A stretch of DNA of 64,000 nucleotides from positions 1,054,001 to 1,118,000 of the forward strand of contig NZ_JAFQ01000004.1 in assembly GCF_000526215.1 (NCBI RefSeq), read 5' to 3'. The notes below the pieces were generated by a model that was not told where the DNA came from, ran no database searches, and worked only from the letters and a program-made list of their open reading frames with translations. Shown here one piece after another: positions 27,517-36,499 of the stretch. The stretch's first letter is position 1; the number at the start of each line of letters is the position of its first letter. The stretch is from Nocardia sp. BMG51109 (GTDB lineage Bacteria > Actinomycetota > Actinomycetes > Mycobacteriales > Mycobacteriaceae). Both the position numbers and the translations under genes were made by a program.

Positions 27517-27538
27517 AGTGCGAAATATCAGCTGCTGC

Positions 27539-27724
27539 TTACCAGCTGGACTTGTGCACGCCCGGGAGCTCGCCGCGGTGCGCCATGTCGCGCAGGCAGA
27601 CGCGGCACAGGCCGAACTTGCGGTAGACCGCGTGCGGGCGGCCGCAGCGCTGGCAGCGGGTGTAGGCGCGAACGGCGAACTTCGGCTTCGCGTTGGCCTT
27701 GTTGATCAGAGCTTTCTTAGCCAT
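27539..27724 (-). CDS. rpsN: 30S ribosomal protein S14 type Z
   Basis: 61 residues starting [10 protein letters not shown] at 27724. It is the zinc-binding short form: CQRCG and CRVCLR pairs (C-x2-C ... C-x2-C) hold a zinc. Actinobacteria carry this form in the spc operon and often a zinc-free paralogue elsewhere under Zur control. 4 nt downstream of rplE; the operon terminates after it. Confidence 0.97.
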   Translation of the reverse strand: MAKKALINKANAKPKFAVRAYTRCQRCGRPHAVYRKFGLCRVCLRDMAHRGELPGVHKSSW

Positions 27725-27728
27725 ATGC

Positions 27729-28292
27729 TCAGTTCTCCTTGAACGGGAAGCCGAGGTGCCGGAGCAGGGCGCGACCCTCCTCGTCGTTGGTCGCCGTGGT
27801 GACGACCGTGATGTCCATACCGCGCGGACGGTCGATGTCGTCCACATTGATCTCGTGGAACATCGACTGCTCGCTCAGACCGAACGTGTAGTTGCCGTGG
27901 CCGTCGAACTGCTTCGGCGACAGACCGCGGAAGTCGCGAATACGCGGCAGCGCGATCGACACCAGACGGTCCAGGAACTCCCACATCCGATCGCCGCGCA
28001 GCGTGGCGCGCGCACCGATCGGCATGCCCTCGCGCAGCTTGAACTGCGCGATCGACTTGCGGGCCTTGCGGATCTCCGGCTTCTGGCCGGTGATCAGCGC
28101 CAGGTCGTTCACCGCGCCGTTGATCAGCTTGGCGTCGCGGGCGGCGTCGCCGACACCCATGTTCACGACGACCTTCACCACGCCCGGGATCTGCATCACG
28201 TTGGCGTAGTCGAACTCCTTGTTCAGCGCGTCCTTGATCTCCTCGCGGTAGCGCACCTTGAGGCGAGGCTGAATCTTTTCGGTAGTCGTCAT
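27729..28292 (-). CDS. rplE: 50S ribosomal protein L5
   Basis: 187 residues. Characteristic blocks [58 protein letters not shown] and FKEN at the C-terminus. Binds 5S rRNA and contacts the P-site tRNA. Overlaps the rplX stop by one nucleotide (TGATG). Confidence 0.97.
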   Translation of the reverse strand: MTTTEKIQPRLKVRYREEIKDALNKEFDYANVMQIPGVVKVVVNMGVGDAARDAKLINGAVNDLALITGQKPEIRKARKSIAQFKLREGMPIGARATLRGDRMWEFLDRLVSIALPRIRDFRGLSPKQFDGHGNYTFGLSEQSMFHEINVDDIDRPRGMDITVVTTATNDEEGRALLRHLGFPFKEN

Positions 28293-28606
28293 CAGATGTC
28301 CTTCCCGTTGCGACGGGAGATGCGCACCCGCTTGCCGTCGTCGTCGGTGCGGTAACCCACCCGGGTCGGCTTGCCGTCGGAGTCGACAACCATCACGTTC
28401 GACACGTGGATGGGCGCCTCCTGGGTCACGATGCCGCCCGAGCTGGCGCCGCGCTGGTTCGCGGAGTTCGCGACATGCTTCTTGATCCGGTTCACGCCCT
28501 CGACCAGGACCTTGTCCGTCTGCGGGTAGGCCTGGATGACCTTGCCCTTGGCACCCTTGTCCTTGCCCGAGACGACGAGCACGGTGTCACCCTTGTGCAC
28601 CTTCAT
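28292..28606 (-). CDS. rplX: 50S ribosomal protein L24
   Basis: 104 residues. KOW motif at the N-terminus ([20 protein letters not shown]), followed by [12 protein letters not shown] and [11 protein letters not shown], all standard. Initiates 50S assembly at the 5' end of 23S rRNA. Starts 1 nt after the rplN stop. Confidence 0.97.
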   Translation of the reverse strand: MKVHKGDTVLVVSGKDKGAKGKVIQAYPQTDKVLVEGVNRIKKHVANSANQRGASSGGIVTQEAPIHVSNVMVVDSDGKPTRVGYRTDDDGKRVRISRRNGKDI

Positions 28607-28607
28607 G

Positions 28608-28976
28608 TCAGAGCACCTCCGGGGCCAGCGAGACGATCTTCATGAACCGCTTGTCGCGCAGCTCGCGGCCGACGGGGCCGAAGATGCGGGTGCCGCGCGG
28701 ATCGTTGTCCGGCTTGATCAGCACCGCGGCGTTCTCGTCGAAACGAATGTAAGAGCCATCGGGACGGCGGCGCTCCTTGGCGGTCCGCACGACGACGGCC
28801 TTGACGACATCACCCTTCTTGACGTTTCCGCCGGGGATGGCGTCCTTGACGGTGGCGACGATCACGTCGCCGATACCGGCATAGCGACGCGACGACCCGC
28901 CGAGCACGCGGATGCACAGAATCTCCTTGGCACCCGTGTTGTCGGCGACGCGCAGTCGCGACTCCTGCTGAATCAC
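28608..28976 (-). CDS. rplN: 50S ribosomal protein L14
   Basis: 122 residues from GTG at 28976, set by AGGAGG 6-11 nt upstream and the canonical opening [20 protein letters not shown]14 motif [20 protein letters not shown] is intact. First gene of this half of the spc operon; the S10-operon genes rpmC-rpsQ that often precede it are not adjacent, an M13 peptidase gene being divergent upstream. Promoter proposed at 29180-29211 with a ~200-nt leader. Confidence 0.97.
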   Translation of the reverse strand: MIQQESRLRVADNTGAKEILCIRVLGGSSRRYAGIGDVIVATVKDAIPGGNVKKGDVVKAVVVRTAKERRRPDGSYIRFDENAAVLIKPDNDPRGTRIFGPVGRELRDKRFMKIVSLAPEVL

Positions 28977-29378
28977 TTCAGCTCCTCCTAGACCTGGACG
29001 ATATGCACGCCGGATACCGACCCGACGGGCATGGTCTGTTGCCCTCCAGCGGACCCGACGGCCCGCTCCGCAAGCTACGCGGGGCTGCGCCTGCCAGCGG
29101 TTTCGCAGATCTGGATCGATCAACCACTGTGGGTTCGCGGCCGGAGTGCGGGCACAGTCGTCCCGCAGGCAACCCAGCCAGTGTAACGAAGCCCCAGGTG
29201 GCCCCCAAATCGGGGCAGCGTGGCCCCGTGTGAATTCAGCTGATGCTCAGCCGCCTGCACTAACGTCGGCGCGAGCTACGTATCAGCACATGCCACGTTA
29301 CCTGCTCGACACGACCGTCGGGCCTGCGTAACCGCGTAGGGCCCGGTCGCGTCGGCCGAAGGTTATTGAGGAGAACGA
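28977..29378. other. Divergent intergenic region rplN / M13 peptidase
   Basis: 402 bp. It holds the putative rplN promoter (29180-29211) and the untranslated leader of the L14 transcript. Near the plus-strand gene is an imperfect inverted repeat around cgggcctgcg / cgcgtagggcccg (~29320-29345). No coding gene recognised. Confidence 0.55.
29180..29211 (-). promoter_or_regulatory. Putative promoter of rplN-rpsN
   Basis: Minus strand: GATTTGG as -35 region, 21 nt, then TACACTGG as -10. Spacing and both boxes equal those of the rpsH promoter at 22039-22070. The resulting leader is about 200 nt and contains GTTGCCTG just after the -10, as in the other copy. Confidence 0.65.
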
Positions 29379-31430
29379 GTGACCGCGCCCGAGCGTCCGA
29401 CCGCCCTCGCCCGCCGCAGTTTCCTGGCCGCCCTCGGGCTGGTGCCCGCCGCCGCGGTGGTGGGGGTCTCCTGCCGCAGTTCCGATTCCGCCGCCACCAA
29501 GCCGCTGACCGGTCCGGACCTATCGGGTTCCGATCCCGCCGTCCGGCCGCAGGACGATCTGTTCCGCCATATCAACGGGACCTGGCTGCGGGACTACCAG
29601 TTGCCCCCGGACAAGGTGCAGTTCGGCACCTTCGACGAGGTGGGCGACCGGGTGGAAGGCGAGCTGCGCGGGATCGTCGAGGGCATCGAGGACCCGGAGA
29701 ACGGCACCCCGGACCAGCAGATCCGCGACCTGTACGACGCCCGGATGAACGAGGACGAGATCGAGAAGCTGGGCATGTCGCCGCTGCGGGGCCTGTTCGG
29801 GCAGATCGACGGCGCGGCCGACAAGACCGCGCTGGCCCGGGCGATGGGCGCGTTGCCGAACGTCGGGTTGATCGGGCTGGCGGTGGACGCCGACCCGAAG
29901 AACTCGAACGCCTACCTGCCCATGGTCAGCCAGTCGGGCCTGGGGCTCGGCGAGCAGTACTACCGCAAGCCCGAGTACGCCCAGAAGCTCGCCGCCTACC
30001 GGAGCTTCATGGAACGCATCGCCGCCGGCGCGGGCTTCCCCGGCCCGGCGGCGCTGGCACAACGCGTGGTCGATCTGGAGACGCGGATCGCGGCGGGCTT
30101 CTGGGACAACGTCCGCACCCGCGACGCCTCGGCCACCTACAACCTGCGCAGCTGGCCCGAACTGGTCGCGCTCGCACCGGAATTCGCCTGGGACGCGTGG
30201 CTGGCGGGCAATACCGACCGGCCGAAGGAGTTGTTCGGCACCCTCGTCGTCGCCGAGCCGTCGTTCGTCACCGAGGCCGGAAAGCTGTGGGACGAGGTCG
30301 ATATCGCGACCTGGCGCGACTACCTGAAGCTGAGCCTGGTGCGCGAGAACGCACCGTATCTGAAGAAGGACATCGCCGACGCCAACTTCGACTTCTTCGG
30401 CAGGACCATGCAGGGCCTGCAGGAGCGGCCGGAGCGGTGGCGCTCGGCCGTGCAGCTGGTGAACGAGAACCTCGGCGAGCAGCTCGGAAAGGTATACGTG
30501 GCCAAGTACTTTCCGCCCGAGGCCAAGAAACGCGCCGACCAGATGGTGGACGATCTGATCGCGGCCTATCGCGACAACTTCCAGCATTCCGACTGGATGT
30601 CGCCGCCCACCCGGGAGGCCGCCCTGGCCAAGCTCGACAAGATCAACCCCAAGATCGGCTACCCGGACAAGTGGAAGGACTACTCCGGGCTGACCGTCAC
30701 CCGCGGCAAGCTGATCGAATCCCTCAACGCCATCACCGCATTCGAGGCCGCGCGGATGTTCGGCAAGCTCGGCACCGCCGTCGACAGGTCCGAGTGGATG
30801 ATGCCGCCGCAGACCGTCAACGCCTACTACAACCCCAGCGGCAACGAGATCGTCTTCCCGGCGGCGTTCCTGCAGCCGCCGTTCTTCGACAAGGACGCCC
30901 GGCAGGCGGTGAACTTCGGCGCGGGCGGCGCGGTGATCGGCCACGAGATCGGGCACGGCTTCGACGACCAGGGCGCCAAGTACGACGGCGACGGCAACCT
31001 GAAGGACTGGTGGACGCCGGCGGACAAGGCGGCCTTCGAGGCAAAGACGAAACAGCTTGTCGTGCAGTACAATTCGCTGGTCCCCGAGGGACTCGGACCG
31101 GATCAGCACGTCGACGGCGAACTGACCGTGGGCGAGAACCTCGCCGACGTGCGCGGCCTGGAGATCGCCCTGTCGGCCTACCGGATCGCCGAGAAGCGCG
31201 ACGGCACCGAGACTCCCGACTACCGCCCGATGTTCGAGTCCTGGGGCCGGACCTGGCGGGCGAAGCAGACCACGCAGGCCACCGAGAGCCAGATCGCCTC
31301 GGATCCGCACTCCCCCTCCGAGTTCCGCTGCAACCAGGTGGTCCGCAATCAGCCCGAGTTCTACGCCACCTACGGCGTCAGGGAGGGCGACAAGCTGTTC
31401 CTCCCGGAGGACCAGCGCGTGACGCTGTAG
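29379..31430 (+). CDS. M13-family metallopeptidase, lipoprotein (copy 1)
   Basis: 683 residues, GTG start with GAGGAG 6 nt upstream. N-terminus has a twin-arginine motif RRSFLAALG, hydrophobic core and lipobox VGVSC (~residue 32), implying Tat export and lipid anchoring. Mature part is a full neprilysin/PepO-type M13 peptidase: N-terminal M13 domain from ~60 (PQDDLFRHINGTWL), NAYYNPSGNEIVFPA, zinc site IGHEIGHGFDD (HExxH) and third ligand region GENLADVRG, then EFRCNQVVRN near the end. A tandem paralogue follows. Substrates are probably small peptides outside the membrane. Confidence 0.95.
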   Translation: MTAPERPTALARRSFLAALGLVPAAAVVGVSCRSSDSAATKPLTGPDLSGSDPAVRPQDDLFRHINGTWLRDYQLPPDKVQFGTFDEVGDRVEGELRGIVEGIEDPENGTPDQQIRDLYDARMNEDEIEKLGMSPLRGLFGQIDGAADKTALARAMGALPNVGLIGLAVDADPKNSNAYLPMVSQSGLGLGEQYYRKPEYAQKLAAYRSFMERIAAGAGFPGPAALAQRVVDLETRIAAGFWDNVRTRDASATYNLRSWPELVALAPEFAWDAWLAGNTDRPKELFGTLVVAEPSFVTEAGKLWDEVDIATWRDYLKLSLVRENAPYLKKDIADANFDFFGRTMQGLQERPERWRSAVQLVNENLGEQLGKVYVAKYFPPEAKKRADQMVDDLIAAYRDNFQHSDWMSPPTREAALAKLDKINPKIGYPDKWKDYSGLTVTRGKLIESLNAITAFEAARMFGKLGTAVDRSEWMMPPQTVNAYYNPSGNEIVFPAAFLQPPFFDKDARQAVNFGAGGAVIGHEIGHGFDDQGAKYDGDGNLKDWWTPADKAAFEAKTKQLVVQYNSLVPEGLGPDQHVDGELTVGENLADVRGLEIALSAYRIAEKRDGTETPDYRPMFESWGRTWRAKQTTQATESQIASDPHSPSEFRCNQVVRNQPEFYATYGVREGDKLFLPEDQRVTL

Positions 31431-31593
31431 CCGACCGGGAGCACCGCGTGCCGGTGACGCCGTCCCCCGCACGCCGCCACCGGGGTCGGCGATCACCCGT
31501 TCGGTCCACCCCGGCCGCCCCCGCCCCGGTAGCCTCTTGCGCAGTAAGTCGGATACGAGCACTGGGGGCAGTTCCCCGGGGAGTGGGGTTCTG

Positions 31594-33627
31594 GTGGGAT
31601 CGTCGGGTCCGGTACGCCTGCCGCGTCGCGCATTTCTGATCGCCCTGGGCGCCGTGCCCGCGGCCGCCGCGCTGGCGAGCTGCTCGCAGGACGAGGCGCC
31701 GAAACAACTGCACGGCCCCGATATGTCGGGCGCCGACCAGGCGGTGCGCCCGCAGGACGATCTGTACCGCCACGTCAACGGCGCATGGCTGCGTGACTAC
31801 CAGCTGCCGCCCGACAAGGCCGGCTACAGCACGGCCAGCGAGGCGGCCGAACGCACCCAGGCCCAGTTGCGCGAGATCATCGACGGCATCAAGGATCCCG
31901 AGGAGGGGACCGAGGCCCAGCACATCCGCGACCTCTACGATGCGCGCGTCGACCTGGACACCGTCGAGCGGCTGGGCATCACCCCGCTACAGGACCTGTT
32001 CGACCGGATCGACCGCGCCGCCACCAAACCCGATCTCGCCCGCGTGATGGGCGAGCTGCCGCTGGAGGGGTTGATCGGGCTCGGCGTGGGCATCGACCGG
32101 AAGAAGACCGACAGCTACGTGCCGTCGATCGGCCAGGCCGGGATCGGCCTCGGCGAGGAGTACTACCGCAAACCGGAGTACGCCGAGATCCGCGACGCCT
32201 ACCGGACCTACCTGCGCGAGATCGCGGCGGGCGCCGGATTCCCCGACCCGGCCGGCATGGCGCAGCGGATGTTCGACCTGGAGACCCGGATCGCCGCCGA
32301 ACACTGGAACAACGTCCGCGTCCGCGACGCCAACGCCAGCTACAACCGCATGACGTGGGCCCAATTGACCGATCTCGGTAAGGGTTTCGACTTCGATCCG
32401 TGGCTGGCCGGCAATACCGATCGGCCCAGGGAGCTGTTCGGCGAGATCGTCGTGAGCCAGCCGTCCTACGTCACCGCCGCGGGGCGGATCTGGGCCGAGA
32501 CCGATATCGCGCTCTGGCGGGAGTATCTGAAGCTCGGCCTGGTGCGGTCGTTCGCCAAGTACCTGCCGAAGACGATCAACGACGCCAACTTCCATTTCTT
32601 CGGCACCGTGCTGTCCGGGCAGAAACAGCGCCCGGAGGGCTGGAAGTACGGGGTGTCCACGGTCGACGAGAAGCTGGGCGAGCAGCTCGGCAAACTCTAT
32701 GTGGCCAAGTACTTCCCGCCCGAGGCCAAGGACGAGGTCGAGAAGATGGTGGCCGACCTGATGACGGCCTACCGCGACGACTTCCGCAACTCCGCGTGGA
32801 TGACCCCCGCCACCAGGGACGCCGCCATCGCCAAGCTCGACAAGATGACCGTCAAGCTCGGCTACCCCGACAAGTGGACCGACTACTCCGGGCTGAAGAT
32901 CACCCGCGGCAAGCTGATCGAATCCCTGCGCGCCATCAACACGTTCGAGTCCAGGCGCACGCTCGACTATCTCGGCAAGCCGGTCGACAAGACCGAGTGG
33001 AACAGCACGCCGCAGACCGTCAACGCCTTCTACTATCCGCCCAACAACGAGATCACCTTCCCCGCGGCGTATTTGCAGCCGCCGTTCTTCGACAAGGACG
33101 CACAGCTCGCGCTGAACTTCGGCGCGGTGGGGTCGACGATCGGTCACGAGATCGGCCACGGCTTCGACGATCAGGGCTCGAAATACGATGCCGACGGCAA
33201 CCTCCGGGACTGGTGGAGCGGGCAGGACCGGGCCGCGTTCGAGGCCAAGTCCAGGCAGCTCGTGGACCAGTTCAACGCGCTGGTCCCCGAGGGACTCGAG
33301 CCGAACCAGCACGTCGACGGCGAGCTGACGCTGGGCGAGAACCTCGCCGATCTGCGCGGCCTGCAGATCGCGCTGGCCGCCTATCGCATCGCCGCGCAGC
33401 GCGACGGCGCCCAGCCCGACTACCACGCCATGTTCCTGTCCTGGGCGCGGAGCTGGCGCGGCAAGGACACCGAGGAACGCACCGTCGAACTGCTCACCGA
33501 TGTCCACTCCCCCAACGAATTCCGGTGCAACCAGGTGGTGCGCAACCTCGCGGAGTTCTACGACACCTTCGGGGTGCAGGAGAGCGACAAGTTGTACCTC
33601 CCGCCGGACCAGCGGGTCACGCTGTGA
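31594..33627 (+). CDS. M13-family metallopeptidase, lipoprotein (copy 2)
   Basis: 677 residues from GTG at 31594, favoured because GGAGTGGGG precedes it and a signal sequence follows directly; a TTG at 31537 would add 19 disordered residues. Signal: PRRAFLIALGAVPAAAALAS with lipobox LASC. Catalytic motifs NAFYYPPNNEITFPA, IGHEIGHGFDD and GENLADLRG are intact, so it should be active. Strongly similar to copy 1 along its entire length, 160 bp upstream: a tandem duplication that has diverged mainly in the N-terminal domain. Zinc peptidase at the cell envelope. Confidence 0.93.
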   Translation: MGSSGPVRLPRRAFLIALGAVPAAAALASCSQDEAPKQLHGPDMSGADQAVRPQDDLYRHVNGAWLRDYQLPPDKAGYSTASEAAERTQAQLREIIDGIKDPEEGTEAQHIRDLYDARVDLDTVERLGITPLQDLFDRIDRAATKPDLARVMGELPLEGLIGLGVGIDRKKTDSYVPSIGQAGIGLGEEYYRKPEYAEIRDAYRTYLREIAAGAGFPDPAGMAQRMFDLETRIAAEHWNNVRVRDANASYNRMTWAQLTDLGKGFDFDPWLAGNTDRPRELFGEIVVSQPSYVTAAGRIWAETDIALWREYLKLGLVRSFAKYLPKTINDANFHFFGTVLSGQKQRPEGWKYGVSTVDEKLGEQLGKLYVAKYFPPEAKDEVEKMVADLMTAYRDDFRNSAWMTPATRDAAIAKLDKMTVKLGYPDKWTDYSGLKITRGKLIESLRAINTFESRRTLDYLGKPVDKTEWNSTPQTVNAFYYPPNNEITFPAAYLQPPFFDKDAQLALNFGAVGSTIGHEIGHGFDDQGSKYDADGNLRDWWSGQDRAAFEAKSRQLVDQFNALVPEGLEPNQHVDGELTLGENLADLRGLQIALAAYRIAAQRDGAQPDYHAMFLSWARSWRGKDTEERTVELLTDVHSPNEFRCNQVVRNLAEFYDTFGVQESDKLYLPPDQRVTL

Positions 33628-33706
33628 GAACACCACTGCACTGACGTCGCCGCCTATATACTTCGACTTCAAGCGGGACATACAGGGCACGGGAGGCCGC
33701 TCGATC

Positions 33707-34375
33707 ATGCGTAGTTCGTTTTTCGGGAATCTGGACCAGGCGCAGCTGCCCGGGCATTTCGCCCTGCAGAACGCCAAGATGCTCCGGATCCAACTCAACG
33801 GTGACGTGTTGGCCCGGCAGGGTTCCATGGTCGCCTTCCAGGGCCAGATGGATTTCGACTACGAAGGCGCCGGCGGTATCGGCAAATTCATCAAGAAGGC
33901 CGTGACCGGCGAGGGCGTGCCGCTGATGCGGGTCAAGGGGCAGGGCATGCTGTTCCTGGCCGACGACGCGCACGATGTGCAGCTGTTCTTCCTGGAGAAC
34001 GAGGGCATCACCGTCAACGGCAGCAACGTCCTCGCCTACGAATCGAGCCTGAACTCGAACATCCAGCGGGTGCAGGGCGCGGGCATCGCCGCCGGCGGCC
34101 TGTTCAACACCACCCTGCAGGGCACCGGCTGGGTGGCCGTCACCACCCACGGCGCCCCGGTGATGCTGGACGCGGGCCGCGCCCCGACCTTCGCCGACGG
34201 TCAGTCGGCGGTCGCGTGGAGCACCAGCCTGCAGGTCGGCGTCAACCGCACCTTCAAGGCCAGCGCGCTGATCGGCCGCGGCAGCGGCGAGGCCATGCAA
34301 CTGGCCTTCCAGGGACAGGGGTTCGTGCTGGTCCAGGCCAGCGAGGGCCCGACGGTACCCCCGCACACCCACTGA
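33707..34375 (+). CDS. AIM24-family protein
   Basis: 222 residues from ATG at 33707 with GGGAGG 10 nt upstream; the ORF extends to 33500 but that part overlaps the peptidase gene. AIM24/DUF124 double-stranded beta-helix family: repeated strands such as MLRIQLNGDVLARQGSMVAF, GEGVPLMRVKGQGMLFLADD and NTTLQGTGWVAVTTHGAPVM. No signal or membrane segment. Function is unknown in bacteria (AIM24 in yeast is mitochondrial). It converges on the debranching-enzyme gene with 12 bp between stops. Confidence 0.88.
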   Translation: MRSSFFGNLDQAQLPGHFALQNAKMLRIQLNGDVLARQGSMVAFQGQMDFDYEGAGGIGKFIKKAVTGEGVPLMRVKGQGMLFLADDAHDVQLFFLENEGITVNGSNVLAYESSLNSNIQRVQGAGIAAGGLFNTTLQGTGWVAVTTHGAPVMLDAGRAPTFADGQSAVAWSTSLQVGVNRTFKASALIGRGSGEAMQLAFQGQGFVLVQASEGPTVPPHTH

Positions 34376-34387
34376 GTCCCGCAACCC

Positions 34388-36499
34388 TCAGTGCGTCACC
34401 AGCCGCCAGTCGTCGGGCAGGTTGGAGGCCACGACGTGGTCGCCGTCCACCGCCAGATCGATGACCGAACCGCCCAGGCGCAGGTCGGTGAGTTCGACGC
34501 GGCCCCACCGGGGCGGCAGGTGCGGCAGCACGGTGAGGGCGCGGCGCGGGACGTCCGGCTCCAGGCCCAGGAACGAGCGCACCAGCAGCAGCGGGGCGGC
34601 GCTCGCCCAGGCCTGCGGTGAGCACGAGGTCGGATACGGGATCGGGGCCTGGAACCGGGAACGCGGGAAACCGCAGAACAATTCGGGCAGCCGGCCGCCG
34701 AACGCCGCGGCCGCGTCGAGCAGGCCGTCGGCCAGCCGGGTGGCCAGCTCGACGGCGCCCGGCACGTGCCGGTAGCGCAGCAGCCCGGCCACCGCGATCG
34801 CGGTGTCGTGCGGCCATACCGAACCGTTGTGGTAGCTCATCGGATTGAATGCGCCCATGCCGGTGGCCAGGGTGCGCAGACCGAATCCGGAATCCATCTC
34901 CGGCGTCGAGAGCCGCTGCACCAAGCGCTCGGCCTGCTCGTCGGTGGCGATACCCGACCACAGGCAGTGCCCGACATTGCTGGTGAGCGCGTCGATTCGA
35001 TGCTTGCGGCCGTCCAGCGCGACCGCGTACCAGCCGCGTTCGGGCAGCCAGAACGCCTCGCCGAATTTGGTCCGCAGTGCGGTGGCGTGGTCGCGCAGCC
35101 TGCTCGCGCGCTCCGCGTCGCCGAATTCCTCGGCCAGCTCCGCCCGCGCCAGCAGCGCGGCGTAGACGTAGCCCTGCACCTCGCACAGCGCGACCGGCGC
35201 CTGCGCCAGATGGCCCGTGACGTCGTTGATCCCGTCGAAGCTGTCCTTCCAGCCCTGATTGGCCAGGCCGCGGTCGGTGGCGCGCTGGTACTCGACGAAG
35301 CCGTCGCCGTCGCGGTCGCCGAAGTGCGTGATCCAGTCCAGCGCGGCGTCGGCGGCGGGCAGCAGCGCCCGCACCTCCTCGGGTGCCGCGCCCCAGCGCC
35401 GGGCCTCGGCCAGCAGCATCACGAAAAGCGGTGTGGCGTCGACGGTTCCGTAGTAGGTCTCGCCGCCGAGCGCGAGCCCGCCGGAGGGCCCACGCCGGAT
35501 CTCGTGCATGATCCGGCCCGGTTCCTCCTCGGTCAGCGCGTCCACCCGCTGCCCCTGGGTCTGCGCCAGCTGCTGCAGCGTGCCCATCGCCAAGCCGACG
35601 TCCAGCGGCAGCGCCATCCACGCGGTGAGCAGGCTGTCGCGGCCGAACAGCGTCATGAACCAGGGCGCGCCGGCGGCGACGAAGGTGCGGCCGGCGCGCG
35701 AGTCGTCGTGGATCTGCAGGGCGCCCAGGTCGCTCTCGGTGCGCTGCAGCACGGCGGTCAGCAGCGGATCGCCGGTGGTGAGCTTGGTGGCCGTATCGCG
35801 CCAGGCCTCGATCTTGCGGCCGGGGGCGCTGGTCTCGTAGTGCTCGCCGGGCCCCAGCGGCAGCTGCACGCGCTGGTTGGCCGTGGTCGGCTGGGCCAGG
35901 ATCTCGGTCTGCCAGCAGCCGCCGGCCGGCACCACGACCCGCCAGGTCAGCGAGCCGGGCAGCACCGCGGGCGGCTCCGACGCCGAGACCGCCAGCCCGC
36001 GGGAACGATCGGAGCGATCGGTGAGCAGCAGTTCGCTGTCGGCCACCAGGACCTCGGCCCGGCCGCGCCCGTCGCGGCCCTCCTTGACCGCGAACAGATC
36101 GACGAAATCGGCGTCGGCGAACAGTTCCAGCGTCACGGCGGTGGGCTCGCGGCCCAGGTTCTCCAGCGTCACGGTCTCCCGTAAACCGTTGGCGACCAGG
36201 CGTTCGCGCACCACGAGCAGGCTGCTGTCGGCCGCGCCGGGCCGCGGCGGCCGGCGCGCGATGAAGCGCGCCGTGAACGCCTCCGGGCTCAGCACCGACA
36301 GCGGCTCCGGGCGCTGTCCGTCCACCCGCAGTTCCCACCGCGACACCACCCGGGCGTCGCGGTAGAACAGGCCCTGCGCGGTGCCGGGCTCCACGTCGCC
36401 GACCTGGTCGGACAGGCAGAAGGTGCTGCCCTCGACCAGCGTCACCGAGGCGCCGAGCAGGGACGGCTCCCCGGAATTCAACGGAGTAGGACCCGTCAC
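34388..36499 (-). CDS. Glycogen-debranching-like (amylo-alpha-1,6-glucosidase) enzyme
   Basis: 703 residues. N-terminal GDE_N_bis-type beta domain (~15-220: VTLVEGSTFCLSDQVGDVEP, GLFYRDARVVSRWELRVDG) and an (alpha/alpha)6-barrel from ~280 of the GH63/MGH1/GH133-like type, with FMTLFGRDSLLTAWMALPLD, DRDGDGFVEYQR, NQGWKDSFDGI and SVWPHDTAIAVAGL as active-site loops. The acid/base candidate is the Asp of GRDS or WKDS. These enzymes hydrolyse alpha-glucosidic branches or process glucosylated compounds. Start overlaps the stop of the upstream glycosyltransferase (ATGA), so the two act in one pathway, perhaps turnover of an alpha-glucan or glucosyl osmolyte. Confidence 0.9.
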   Translation of the reverse strand: MTGPTPLNSGEPSLLGASVTLVEGSTFCLSDQVGDVEPGTAQGLFYRDARVVSRWELRVDGQRPEPLSVLSPEAFTARFIARRPPRPGAADSSLLVVRERLVANGLRETVTLENLGREPTAVTLELFADADFVDLFAVKEGRDGRGRAEVLVADSELLLTDRSDRSRGLAVSASEPPAVLPGSLTWRVVVPAGGCWQTEILAQPTTANQRVQLPLGPGEHYETSAPGRKIEAWRDTATKLTTGDPLLTAVLQRTESDLGALQIHDDSRAGRTFVAAGAPWFMTLFGRDSLLTAWMALPLDVGLAMGTLQQLAQTQGQRVDALTEEEPGRIMHEIRRGPSGGLALGGETYYGTVDATPLFVMLLAEARRWGAAPEEVRALLPAADAALDWITHFGDRDGDGFVEYQRATDRGLANQGWKDSFDGINDVTGHLAQAPVALCEVQGYVYAALLARAELAEEFGDAERASRLRDHATALRTKFGEAFWLPERGWYAVALDGRKHRIDALTSNVGHCLWSGIATDEQAERLVQRLSTPEMDSGFGLRTLATGMGAFNPMSYHNGSVWPHDTAIAVAGLLRYRHVPGAVELATRLADGLLDAAAAFGGRLPELFCGFPRSRFQAPIPYPTSCSPQAWASAAPLLLVRSFLGLEPDVPRRALTVLPHLPPRWGRVELTDLRLGGSVIDLAVDGDHVVASNLPDDWRLVTH

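Noticed and set aside
29520..31778. Minus-strand frame of 752 codons over the first M13 peptidase
   Set aside because: Shadow of the plus-strand peptidase gene, which has the HEIGH motif, signal sequence and ribosome-binding site.
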